DNA of 64,000 nt from Entomortierella parvispora (lineage: Eukaryota > Mortierellomycota > Mortierellomycetes > Mortierellales > Mortierellaceae). The translations under genes were made by a program, and so were the position numbers. Below the pieces are notes generated by a model, which ran no database searches, was not told the DNA's origin, and saw only the letters and a list, made by a program, of their open reading frames with translations. Of the stretch, positions 1 through 10,575 are shown one piece after another (positions within the stretch are counted from its first letter, which is position 1; the number at the start of each line of letters is the position of its first letter). The stretch is from positions 806,001 through 870,000 of the forward strand of contig OY752150.1 of the NCBI GenBank assembly GCA_963573315.1. Reading direction: 5' to 3'.

Positions 1-2088
1 TCAGTCCCAGGTTGGAGATATTCATCTTTGTGCTGCCTTCGTAATCTGCGAGGTTGGACAAATGTTGACAAAGGGTTCCCAATAGAATATAGTTTTCTAA
101 TGGTAGGCGACGGAGAGCATCCTTGAGCGATTGCTGGGATTGTTCCGTTTCCGAAAATTTGATGCTATTGAATGACGCCAAGCTGTCCATGGGTATGATG
201 GGGGAGGGCACTATCACGGCAGAGCTGCGGTTAGTATTTGAGCTGCATTATAGATGACCTTGTGAACAATAATACTCTTACATTCACGCAGATAGAGCTT
301 CAGCAGCGTTGCCACGTCGTGTGGATTCTGAGGCTCATTTCCCTTTTGCAAGAAATCATAGTCTTGGCCTAAAATGAAGACGCAGGACGATGAGTACTCT
401 ATATTTCCCTGTTGACCAAACGGGTGCCAAGAGCTTACCATGATCGAACATGGACTTGAGCCGGGCCACATTGGAGGTGCTCCCAGACACTCGATAGAGG
501 CCTATTTCTTCCACGCCCATAATGTCCAAGTATTCAATGCAACGTGTGACGACAGCTGGTACTCCCGTCACCACAGAGATACGTGACAATTTGACCGCAT
601 CCTCCAAAGGAAGTCCAAATATCTGGGCCGCCGTTCCTTGTCGACTAAAGTTGCCACTAGTATCGACCATTTCATCCATGTCTGATAGAAAAACTGTCAG
701 TAAGCAATTTCAATCAGGAGAGCAAGCAAGAGAAGTGGTCCTGAGAGCGATAATTCTAGATGAATACCTCGTTTCTTCCACCGATCTGCCAATCCTCCAG
801 CAATGCCTCCCATCCCCCCACGGTCCTCCCAGGCCTTTTTTGCTATGCCGCCCCACTCTGCGCCGCGCGCTCTCCAGAGTGAGCTCTTCTCATGAACAGC
901 CTCGGCTAAATCCGCTCTTTTCTCGGCGTAGTTGATCTGTTTCATCCGCTCCGTTTGCTCTTGCGCCAATGCCTGAATTTTATGTAACGACGCCGTTAGT
1001 GCCGCAGCTGGAGCATCGTCAGGTTGCAAACGTTGATTTCCACTCGCACTGGAATAAGGCGGGTAGGTGGGTGAAATAGGAGAGGTGGGAGAGCTGATAT
1101 ATCCTGGATTGGTATGTACTCGATGGCTGAATGGTCCGTCTAGTGTTTGTTCGGTGGTAATAGGACTCTTGGAAGATTGTGGGACGGCGACGGCAAGAGA
1201 TGCAGACGTTTTGGCATCAGATGTAGATCTCAATCTCGATCTTGCACTGAAAAGTGTTGCGTTTGTCCCTGACAAGCTCGAATCTTCAGTCTTGCTCTCA
1301 TTTAATCCGGCTACAGTCGAGGATTTGGGGCCAGCTGCACTCGTCGATCGTGACCATACAGGCGGTGAAGATGGCAGGGTGCCCATAGTTGCCCTGCCTC
1401 GTGTATGAATAGACCCATGCTCCTGTATCTGGTCGTCCGTAGAATGCTCCGCTGAATGATCTGTTGACCTTGGCTTCTTTACAGGTGGTGCAATGGTGGC
1501 CTTGGGAGATGCCGACTTGATGGTTAATTCGGACAGTCGAGGAAGTTCCTGAGATTTAGAGACACTCTGTATCCTGCTCGAAGGCGTGGTCGTGACGGAA
1601 GACGAAGAAGATGGTGCAGACATCGGGGTTGTTTCTGGAGAGTTGCTAGCGATATCCGCTGTTGATGGATCCGGTTTCGACTGTAGCGCAGCGGACTGAA
1701 GGCCCAAAGGCTTTGCTCGAGGTTGAGGTGCGAGAGAAATTCTCTTGGGCTTGGGCGGGGGTTGCGGACCCTGGCGACCAACGGGCGTTTTAAGCGACGA
1801 AGGATCGGTATTCTTTTTTGCTGGACTGTCCTCCGATTGTCGCTGGTTGAGTTGGGTTTCCAATGACCCTCCTTTCGCCAACTCCATGGTATTTGATGGA
1901 GACGCTGCTTCTGAATCCTTTAGTATCTGGTCCTGCAGAGCAGGGCGAGTTACAGGTCGTGGGGCGGGCACCGGGGCCTTCGTGAAAAGTTCCTTGAGCT
2001 CATTGACGGACGAATTGTTGGTTGTGGAAGTCGCACGAATCCTCACTGGCTTCGGCGGTGGTTCCTTGAATGAGTCTGAATCCGACAT
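1..2088 (-). CDS. RhoGAP-domain protein, C-terminus cut off by window edge
   Basis: Predicted GTPase-activating protein for Rho-family GTPases. Exons on the minus strand are 2088-768, 681-439, 368-282 and 210-<1, and all joints stay in frame. The start is the Met at 2088 (MSDSDSFKEPPPKP). The open frame extends further upstream, but that part reads as untranslated leader. Residues 1 to about 380 are Ser/Pro-rich and look disordered, with PPxKP motifs that could bind SH3 domains. A short charged helical stretch follows, with a WEDRGGMGG motif. The RhoGAP domain starts near residue 460 (FGLPLEDAV). It contains GVPAVVTRCIEYL, the arginine finger in GLYRVSGS (R504), and, after the third splice, LRELPSPIIP, the family hallmark. 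The end of the GAP domain lies outside the window. Family is certain; the target GTPase (Rho1, Cdc42 or Rac) cannot be told. Confidence 0.9.
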
Positions 2089-2693
2089 TATCCTGTGGTC
2101 TGGAAAGGATGGAAGTAGAAAGAGGAAGAAAAGGAATGGTTGTGAGTTTGCGAATGGAACTGAAGGAAGAGTCGAAATGCTCGAGCTCAGTCGCGTAAAC
2201 AGTCGTTCGTGAGGAGGGATTCTTGGAACAAGAATTGCATGACAATTGCGCAATGTGCCTCATGCAACACGCGCATTGGCGAATTCAGGAAACAGTACTC
2301 CTAGTCAGGAACGGGTCAGGCCTGGTCAGGCCAGTCAAGGCACACACACAGGCATCACATTTGATACTCACCCATGGCATTGACATTCAAGAACAAAAAA
2401 AAAAGGAGGGAAAGACGCGGTGGCACGAGCAAACAGCAAAGACGTGACCCCTGCGCGTGTTCGGGACATCAACACACAACCACAAAGAGGAGAGGCTGCT
2501 CTCTTGCTGACGAGGCATGTCGTGTCGTCAACGGACAACAAGCGCAAGAGCCAAGGGGCCAACAAGCAATTGCTCTTGGCCTGTCTGTTGGTCAGCAACA
2601 AACACCATCGCACCGCATCGCTGGGCAAAAGTTGATTCTCAGTCTTCCTGCACACTGGCCTTGATTTTCTCCGACAGAAACAACCAACAGACC

Positions 2694-2694
<1 letters not shown>

Positions 2695-2728
<34 letters not shown>
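2695..2728. repeat. Homopolymer A34 tract
   Basis: An uninterrupted run of 34 A between divergent genes. Similar long A/T runs occur at 6779-6804, near 7819-7836, and before the genes starting at 16275 and 45564. Such tracts in fungal promoters are usually nucleosome-excluding poly(dA:dT). Run length may be affected by sequencing error. Confidence 0.8.
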
Positions 2729-2730
<2 letters not shown>

Positions 2731-3497
2731 TTGAATCGCCGGACGAGCAGACTGGCAGACTGGATGGCACCAGGCCGGATAGGGCCTCTCGTGGGAAAAC
2801 ATCCTTGGCATCCACACAAAAACACACACGTACTGCACCGTTATTCACCCGGCTGCACTCTCGGAGAGCTAGGCAGACTCATGGTAATCATCATGGCCAT
2901 CGTGCTGGCCCACAGATTTTCCGATAGGTACGTGGTCAGCAGCTCTAGCAGGCGTTTGGACCATCTGGAGCAGCTCTATGAAGACCAGTGACCTCGGAAA
3001 TACGCGTCTTTTCTCCAACAAATTCCAATGGCAGGCAGTACAGGAGTGCACCTGTTCCCAAGTGTAGCCGCAGTCCAAGCGCTGAACTGGAATGGTGAGT
3101 CAGAGGGCAAAGCAGATATCACGGAGCAATAGCAGCAGCTCCAGGAGTGAGTGAAAGCAAAGCAGCCCTGTTGTCTCTATCTCGTCTCTCCTCTACAGAG
3201 AGACAGATGTCTGTCAGTTTTTGCCGAGAGGGGTTTTTATTCTTTTTTTGCTCCAGTGAAGAGGGGTGGGTGGGTGGACAGCAGACAAGGACAAGGGCAA
3301 GGCAAGGCAAGGCTTGTTGTTGTTGAGTGTTTTGTTTATGTTTTTGATGGAGGTGGTGAACTAAAAAAGTCCTTTCAACCCCTTTCTCGAGCTCCGACTG
3401 AACCGCAGAAGGGGGCAGGGAAGCCACGGCCGGCTGCGAATTCTGATTGGTTGCTGTGCCAGTCAGACCCCAACGAGCCTGCGGCAGTCACTGCGAC

Positions 3498-3504
3498 TAT
3501 TTAA
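3498..3504 (+). promoter_or_regulatory. TATA-like element of the EF-1alpha gene
   Basis: TATTTAA lies about 60 bases before the first leader splice donor at 3566. This position suits a core promoter of a strongly expressed gene. Inferred from sequence and position only. Confidence 0.45.
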
Positions 3505-3565
3505 GACGGCCGCACACATGGCACACTTGCTTCCTCCACCCTCTCACTTTATTTCACACACCAAA

Positions 3566-4050
3566 GTAAGTTGCCGCTCGCTGGCTGGCGAGACAAATCA
3601 CAACAAACCAGAGCGAAAAAATCTGTCGGGGTGTGTTCCCCCTTGGGGGGCAAGCATCCCATCCATCCTTGCATCCATCCTTGTCTATCCATCCATCCAT
3701 CCATGTCTGTTTCTTTTTGTTCTATTTCTCTCTCTCTGTCGCTGTCCTGCATCCTCTTCCTCGCGACTTGCCTCCGGCGATGGGATCAAACCTCATCTCC
3801 CGAGTCTCCTTTGTTTCTTTTTTTTTCAGTCAAAGGAATCCTCATACTCGTTTTTCTCGACTGGACTTGGACGGACAAGGAAACGAGTGAACCTCAAACG
3901 CTCTCTTTCTCTGCCTCGCTCTGCTCTTTTCTTCCTTCTCGCCCCCTTTTCCGCCCTTCTTTTTACCCACGCTCTGTTCTTCTGCATGACGCAAAACACA
4001 GGAGTGAGCACAGAAACTAACCGTCTTTTCTACTTGCGTCTTTCTTCTAG
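3566..4050 (+). other. 485-nt leader intron in the EF-1alpha 5' UTR
   Basis: The donor GTAAGT at 3566 follows CCAAA. The acceptor TTCTTCTAG ends at 4050, directly before the ATG at 4051. The interior is pyrimidine-rich and includes an imperfect CATC/CATCC tetranucleotide repeat at about 3657-3705. Leader introns are common in fungal EF-1alpha genes and often raise expression. A second acceptor-like site near 4000 means the leader could be spliced in two steps. Confidence 0.7.
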
Positions 4051-5433
4051 ATGGGAAAAGAGAAGCTTCACGTTAACGTCGTCGTCATCGGACACGTCGA
4101 TTCTGGCAAGTCCACCACCACTGGTCACTTGATCTACAAGTGCGGTGGTATCGATAAGCGTACCATCGAGAAGTTCGAGAAGGAGGCTGCTGAGCTCGGA
4201 AAGGGTTCCTTCAAGTACGCCTGGGTTCTTGACAAGCTCAAGGCCGAGCGTGAGCGTGGTATTACCATCGATATTGCCCTCTGGAAGTTCGAGACCCCCA
4301 AGTACTACGTTACCGTCATTGATGCCCCCGGACATCGTGATTTCATCAAGAACATGATCACTGGTACCTCCCAGGCTGATTGCGCCATTCTCATTATTGC
4401 CGGTGGTACTGGTGAGTTCGAGGCTGGTATCTCCAAGGATGGTCAGACCCGTGAGCACGCTCTTCTCGCTTTCACCCTCGGTGTCAAGCAGTTGATCGTC
4501 GCCGTCAACAAGATGGACACCACCAAGTGGTCCCAGGACCGTTTCGAGGAGATCATCAAGGAGGTCTCCACCTTCGTCAAGAAGGTCGGTTACAACCCCA
4601 AGTCCGTTGCTTTCGTCCCCATCTCCGGATGGCACGGAGACAACATGTTGGAGGAGTCCACCAACATGCCCTGGTTCAAGGGATGGACCAAGGAGACCAA
4701 GACCGGTTCCTTCAAGGGTAAGACCCTTTTGGAGGCCATCGATGCCATCGAGCCCCCAAGCCGTCCCACCGAGAAGCCCCTCCGTCTTCCCCTCCAGGAT
4801 GTCTACAAGATCGGTGGTATCGGAACAGTTCCCGTCGGTCGTGTCGAGACCGGTATCATCAAGGCCGGTATGGTCGTCACCTTCGCCCCCGCTGGTGTCA
4901 CCACTGAGGTCAAGTCCGTCGAGATGCATCACGAAGTCCTCACTGAGGGTATTCCCGGTGACAACGTCGGATTCAACGTCAAGAACGTCTCTGTCAAGGA
5001 TATTCGCCGTGGTAACGTCTGCTCTGACTCCAAGAACGACCCCGCCAAGGAGGCTGCTTCCTTCAACGCCCAGGTTATTGTCTTGAACCACCCTGGTCAG
5101 ATCTCCAACGGATACGCTCCCGTCCTCGATTGCCACACCGCTCACATTGCCTGCAAGTTCGGTGAGATCCTCGAGAAGATCGATCGTCGTACCGGTAAGG
5201 CCATGGAGGAGTTCCCCAAGTTCATCAAGTCTGGTGATGCCGCCATCGTCAAGATGATCCCCTCCAAGCCTCTCTGCGTTGAGTCCTTCCAGGAGTACCC
5301 CCCTCTCGGACGTTTCGCCGTCCGTGACATGCGTCAGACCGTCGCTGTCGGTGTCATCAAGTCCGTCGAGAAGACCGATGGAAAGGGTGGCAAGGTCACC
5401 AAGTCTGCTGCCAAGGCTGGTGCCAAGAAGTAA
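4051..5433 (+). CDS. TEF1: Translation elongation factor EF-1alpha
   Basis: A single uninterrupted coding exon of 460 residues, full family length. It binds GTP and delivers aminoacyl-tRNA to the ribosomal A site in the cytosol. The GTP-binding motifs are all present: GHVDSGKST (residues 14-22), DAPGH near 91-95 and NKMD near 153-156. Domains II and III follow, and the protein ends in a Lys/Ala-rich tail (AAKAGAKK). Codon use is strongly biased to C-ending and GGT codons, as expected for a very highly expressed gene. This bias also creates a long antisense open frame, which is only a shadow. The ATG is fixed by conservation and by the splice acceptor just before it. Confidence 0.99.
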   Translation: MGKEKLHVNVVVIGHVDSGKSTTTGHLIYKCGGIDKRTIEKFEKEAAELGKGSFKYAWVLDKLKAERERGITIDIALWKFETPKYYVTVIDAPGHRDFIKNMITGTSQADCAILIIAGGTGEFEAGISKDGQTREHALLAFTLGVKQLIVAVNKMDTTKWSQDRFEEIIKEVSTFVKKVGYNPKSVAFVPISGWHGDNMLEESTNMPWFKGWTKETKTGSFKGKTLLEAIDAIEPPSRPTEKPLRLPLQDVYKIGGIGTVPVGRVETGIIKAGMVVTFAPAGVTTEVKSVEMHHEVLTEGIPGDNVGFNVKNVSVKDIRRGNVCSDSKNDPAKEAASFNAQVIVLNHPGQISNGYAPVLDCHTAHIACKFGEILEKIDRRTGKAMEEFPKFIKSGDAAIVKMIPSKPLCVESFQEYPPLGRFAVRDMRQTVAVGVIKSVEKTDGKGGKVTKSAAKAGAKK

Positions 5434-5505
5434 ATTTCCCCTTTACTTTTGTCAACATGAAGAAAAGACACCTCTCGCAGGTTGTTTTGTCGCAACAACT
5501 CTTGA

Positions 5506-5511
5506 AATAAA
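5506..5511 (+). terminator. Poly(A) signal of EF-1alpha
   Basis: AATAAA lies 73 bases after the stop codon and is followed by a T-rich stretch. Confidence 0.6.
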
Positions 5512-5759
5512 TGCATTTTTTTTATTCAGTTTATGTAAAAAGTATTCAGCTGTAATATCTGAGGTATTCAATATTGGGTGTTAAAAAGCGCGGAGCTCTG
5601 CATTCGCTGATCGCATCTTTAATCTTCCGAGCCCTTGACATTATGCCAACATGGCATGATCGATCGATCATCTAGATTCAGTCTGATGTCAGGTCAGAAA
5701 TTCCGAGCTAAGTTTGCTTTTTATTTTTTATTGAACATATTTGTAGCGTTTAAATTACT

Positions 5760-7677
5760 CTAAGAAATATAAACCCAGGAAGGATGATTGTCGCAAGGTT
5801 CTGGACGACTAGCTTCCTTGTCGTATTCTTCAACCGAGAGGTTTTTTCTCCTCTTGTTCTCTCGAATATACAGGAACTTTAGGAGCAGAATCAGGCAAAA
5901 TGACACGCAGAGCATAATTAAGGAGATGATATGACCTCGTCTCGTCTCACCATCCATATAGATATGGCCGCTAATCAGCCCACCGCAGTTTCCAAAAGAG
6001 ATGATAAGCCCTGTAGCGACAGCACGTTTCGTATGTCCTCCAAAGTTGGAAGAGATCCAAGAGACCATAGCCGGGACGGCTGAGAACACGCCACTAGTGG
6101 TGATGGTGAGGCCCACGTACCGTGCGGCGGTCGAGTGGTGTTCCAGCACAATCAAGAGAATGTATCCAACGATCGCCAACAGTGTAGGCATGGCGTAGTG
6201 AAAGCCGCGTTCACGGAACCGATCAGACGAGAGGGCGACTGCAACTGTGCAAAGACACGCAACGGCGTACGCAGGAGCCGTCATCAATTGAGAGGTCAGG
6301 GCATCGAATGAGAACTCTTTGACGAGCGAAGGCATGAACAACGCCAGAGAGTAAAGTGGTGTCATGGTCAAAATGTACGGAAACATGTGCAAGTAGGTCT
6401 TCCAGTCTCGAAATACATCCCTGAATTGCTTCCATGAAAATGATGTCTCCGTGGCTGGTCCAGCGTCCTTCAAGAGTCGCTTGACAGCCAGATCCCGCTC
6501 ATCGTCAGTCAAGAAATAAGCAGTTCCAGGGTAATCTGGCATGAAGATGAACGAGACAAAACTGAGCAGCACCGTTGGTAGACCTTCCAGGATAAAAATC
6601 CATTGCCATCCATGCAGACCACGGACGCCATCCATTCGAGCGATTCCATAGGCCAAGACGCCGCCAAATGCTCCTGCCATTGTTGCTGTACTGAAAAAGA
6701 GTCCGTTCCTCAATGCTTGCTCGCCTCGAGAATAGAAGAGCGAGATGACAAACACAGCTCCTGGGAAGAGGGCCTAGATTTTTTTTTTTTTTTTTTTTTT
6801 TTTTGCAATAATGAAGTGTTAATCAAGACCTAATTCATTTCCAACGTTCCAAGTAATATCCACACTTCATCTGTTTATCTTACCGCTTCGAAAATACCGA
6901 GGAAGAAGCGGGTCGCATACAGACTAGATGCGGATTTGCAAGCCGCCATCAACATGGTTAATGAGCCCCAAATGAAGAGGCAAAGTGACAGCCATTTGCG
7001 TGGGCCAACTTTTTTCAACTAAAAAGAAACGTTTGGAATGGATCTGGCAGCGTTAACAGTTTGCTGCGCCCGATACATTTGATCTTTCTACGAGCAAACC
7101 TCCTGAAGGAGATATAGTTCGACTGCTATGATCCATACCAGTAATTGAGAGGGTGTTTCGGCAATAATATATCTAATGGACAGAGTGAGGATGTAGACAC
7201 ACATGTGGTACGTCATGTTAGTTGACCAACAATTACCCTGACCCACACTGATAGGAACAGTGTTTCGTGTCTCAGGCTCAGGCTCAGCAGCCTTTACCCG
7301 ATGAAGAAAATAGAGAGTGCCCAGCTGTATTGGTTCGGAGTCAAGGCCAGATCCTTTTCCAATCCTGCAACCTTTGCATTGCCAACTAGAAAGAGAAATG
7401 AAGCGGTACTTAGTATTGATCAACCGAAGTCGAAGGGAGAGGGCGGCGGATAAACCCCACTCAGAGAAAAGCACCGCTTACTGTTGACTCGATCAAGAAA
7501 AGAGAGGAGGTACATCAAGGAGAGCAGGGGCAGTAACCTCCAGTCAATCTTTCGCCTCAACCGTGCAATTTGCACAGGATCGGGGTGAAAGTCGTCCAGG
7601 TCCTGTCTGTATTTGTCCTCTGCCAATGTATTGTTTTCATCCTCGTAGATGTCTTGTCCTGTCTGTTTCTCCATCAT
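5760..7677 (-). CDS. MFS permease of the allantoate (Dal5) family, copy 1
   Basis: Predicted plasma-membrane transporter of organic anions or vitamins (anion:cation symporter family, which includes Dal5, Tna1, Fen2 and Thi73). Exons are 7677-7482, 7385-7298, 7172-7139, 7018-6884 and 6773-5760, which sum to 488 residues. Translation could begin at either of two adjacent Mets. Family motifs are RKIDWRLLPLLSLMYLLSFLDRVN before TM1, IGNAKVAGL, LKKVGPRKW between TM2 and TM3, GLHGWQWIFILEG and a loop ending DAGPATET. The 3' splice site before exon 5 is preceded by 26 A on the sense strand instead of a pyrimidine tract. It is the first of three paralogues at 5.8-12.5 kb. Substrate cannot be assigned. 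Confidence 0.9.
6779..6804. repeat. T26 tract inside intron 4 of MFS copy 1
   Basis: On the gene's sense strand this is an A26 run placed just before TCTAG, where a polypyrimidine tract would normally be found. Confidence 0.8.
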
Positions 7678-8134
7678 GTATAGTCGTTGAACAGTATCCT
7701 ATCGCCTTAGGACGGGTATAATCGGTGTGAATTGCCAAGGCAGGGACGGGATCGTTGTTGTCCAGCGGAGGGAGTCGAGTCAGGATGAGTCGGTTTGGCG
7801 GGGAAGAGATAAAGATCAATGAAAAAAAAAAAAAAAAAAGAAAAAAAAAAGTCGAATATGAATCCCCGGGTTTGGGAAGCAAAAAAAAACACGTGATCAT
7901 TACTTCCTTCGTGGGATGGAAATAAAGGATCCCCTCAAAGGGCCCTCCTGAAAACAACTGATAGCCTCACGGGGTCAGTTTGGTTCGCACTTCGTAGCAA
8001 GATCTTGGCATCTCCTTGCTTTAGTTGCTGAGGGGGCCAGGGTCAGTCCATTTCCAGGTTTATCCTTCATGAACTTCTTTATTCCTTTTATCTCCACCGC
8101 ACTACCTCTCTTTCCTGAACAAACGATAGAAACA
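7678..8134. promoter_or_regulatory. Shared promoter region of two divergent MFS permeases
   Basis: The 457 bp between the start codons carry two A runs (around 7819-7850), a CACGTG element at 7890-7895 and several GATA-type cores. Dal5-family genes of yeasts and moulds are often controlled by GATA factors under nitrogen limitation, so such control is possible here. The sites are short and could be chance. Confidence 0.4.
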
Positions 8135-10403
8135 ATGTCTGAAGCAGCGTCCTCGACACGCGATCATCTCCAATCAATATCGCCAACCGATGACAGCAAC
8201 AATCACAGAGATTCTTATTCCTTGGATGGACGCATAGTCCTGAGCGATGAGATCATGGCAGATTCAAAACCCAAAGAGCTCATCGCAGAACAGGACTCGA
8301 TCATGAAACAATTGAGCGTCCGCGACATCCAAGACGACGATAACTTTGACTCTGAATCTGAAGATGTTCGACGCGTGCGATGGAAGATCGACAGAAGATT
8401 GATGCCCTTGCTCAGCCTGCTCTACCTTTGTTCCTTTTTGGATAGAGTCAAGTAAGCACTCTTTGATCTTGAAGTCAATTTCCCTTTTCCTTTATTGTGA
8501 TGCCTCTGACATGTTCACCTTTGACGTAACCTTATCAGTATTGGCAATGCAAAGATCGCCAACCTGGAAAGAGACTTGAGATTGGAAGTAGGGGTGTATA
8601 ATTTGTCCTTGTCCATCTTTTATGTTGGATACATTGTGGGTACATGACCAAACGCCTGTTAAATGTCTTTTGATATGGGGACGCATCGACCAGAGACTAA
8701 CCGCAATACGACCCTTGTGGTGTCACCCTCTAGGCGAGATCCCCGCTAATCTTGCGGTAAGGTACTTTGTTCATTTTGTATACATGATCGAAAGTGGATC
8801 AGTTTCGTTAACCTTGGCGGAAAGACTTACCAAGCTCTTCGAAACATAGCTCAAGAAACTCGGGCCTAGGCGCTGGATACCTTTAGTCATGTTGGGCTGG
8901 GCAGGTGTGTCGATGTCCATGGCAGCTGTTACTAATGGGCCTGGACTATTGGCTACGCGCTTCTTTTTGGGATTGGCAGAATCGGTACGAGGACACGAAT
9001 GGGTTGCATAGAAGACTGTGTTACGGCCGCCGAAGACTAACCTTTGTTTCCGACGTGCAATCATGTCCAATCAGGGCTACGCTCCAGGACCAGTATATGT
9101 AAGAGCCGAGATGTCAAGAGACCGTCTCAAGAGCGTAGGGATGGAGTTAGAATGGGCAGCTAAGCAATCCCTCCTTATTTTTTTTTACCTCCTTCGACAT
9201 TCAGATCATATCACTTTGGTACAGGAGACGTGAGCAGGCTATACGCGTTGGTATATTCTTTTCAGCCGCGACCGCAGCCGGGGCTTTTGGAGGCTTACTT
9301 GCGTACGCGATCGAGAATTTAAACGGATATCAGGGTCTTCATGCATGGCAATGGATATTTATTCTCGAGGGACTACCAACCATTGTCAGTTGTCTTCTTG
9401 CGATCTGGTTCCTACCGGATTTCCCAGAAAACTCCACGTTCCTGACCCAGGCCGAGAAAGCATTGGTCATCCAGCGTCTCCGAATTGATGCAGGACCAGC
9501 GACAGAAACCGTTTTTTCATGGTCAGAGGCCATTTCGGCATTCACGGATTGGAAGGTCTACCACCATATCCTCCTTGGTTTCTTGCACGCCATCCCTTTC
9601 TCGTCTCTTGGAGTGTTTGTGCCTGCCATCACTCTTGGATTCGGATTCGAGTAATTTATTGTGGCCAAGCTGTCTTTCCTTGCAGCCATCTTTCAGAAGG
9701 AGATTTCTCTGCGACTGACTCGTGGCTTTTCATGTACTTTTATTTAGCCCTGTCACCACTCAGCTAGCAACCGCCCCCATCTACGTAGCGGCTTGTCTGG
9801 CCACCCTCTATATCGCTTGGTCCTCCGATCACTTCTCAGAGCGAGGCTACCACGCGGCCTTTTCAGAGGCCATGGCATGTCTAGGATACGTCCTCTTAAT
9901 CGTAACGCGAGATTCCAGCTTGGGAGCTCGGTATATCAGTCTCATGATCTGTGCCATGGGTGTATACTCTGCGATTCCGATCCAATTGAGCTGGCCGAGT
10001 ACGAATATTGGTGGTGTCACCAAAAAGGGTGTAGCCATTGCTGCGGTCGTCTCCTTGGCTCAGTTGGGCAGCATCGTTGGCGGACAGATCTATCGCGATG
10101 ACGATGGTAGGTTGGACGTTGCTCTTTTTCTTGGAAGCAAAACAAAACCAAAACAAGGAATGATTGGATTGACCGGATTGACCTTTTCGCCACGTTCTTC
10201 TGATTCTAGCCCCAAAGTATATCCGAGGACACACGATCAGCGCCTGCGTCCTGTTTGTCAATATCTTCAACTCTTTGGCACTCAAATACTTTCTCAAGTG
10301 CGAGAATAGTCGTCGAGATAGCCTTTCGACCCTGGAATACGAGAACGAACTACACCAGATTAGTTTGACGGACAAGCACCCGGACTTTCGATTCTGGACC
10401 TAA
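8135..10403 (+). CDS. MFS permease of the allantoate (Dal5) family, copy 2
   Basis: Eight exons: 8135-8451, 8539-8639, 8734-8756, 8850-8984, 9075-9098, 9205-9650, 9748-10106 and 10210-10403. They sum to 532 residues with every joint in frame. Exons 3 and 5 are only 23 and 24 nt, so automatic predictors may miss them. The N-terminal cytosolic extension is longer (about 90 residues, acidic) than in the two neighbours. Family motifs are intact: RWKIDRRLMPLLSLLYLCSFLDRVN, EIPANLA, LKKLGPRRW, GLHAWQWIFILEGLP and TNIGGVTKKG. The C-terminus ends HPDFRFWT, matching the HPAFRYYS and HPSWVYIS ends of the paralogues. Intact transporter; substrate unknown. Confidence 0.88.
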
Positions 10404-10575
10404 ACTCCCATAGCTTTTCTCTCAGAAATATACGTTGAATGTTTCAAAAATGACTTGTGTAGCTGGGAGGTTGTTATTATTAGGGGGCTATATGGTATTT
10501 ACAAATATGATAGTATAAAAACAAACAACGCGCAAGTCTGCGGGAGTTTGTCTAAAGGCGCGCCACCATTTCTAT

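Larger units (their letters stand above)
2089..3565. other. Divergent intergenic region, RhoGAP / EF-1alpha promoters
   Basis: About 1.5 kb with no supportable gene. It holds a 34-base A run at 2695-2728 and CT/AG-biased stretches. The right end is the EF-1alpha core promoter and first non-coding exon. The short open frames here are low-complexity products of the A tract and are not believed. Confidence 0.6.

Noticed and set aside
2374-2927. Several overlapping Lys/Phe-rich open frames around the A34 tract
   Set aside because: Low-complexity translations of the homopolymer in a promoter region.
4030-5145. 371-residue antisense open frame across EF-1alpha
   Set aside because: A shadow produced by the strong codon bias of the sense gene; no domain, no independent start or splice context.
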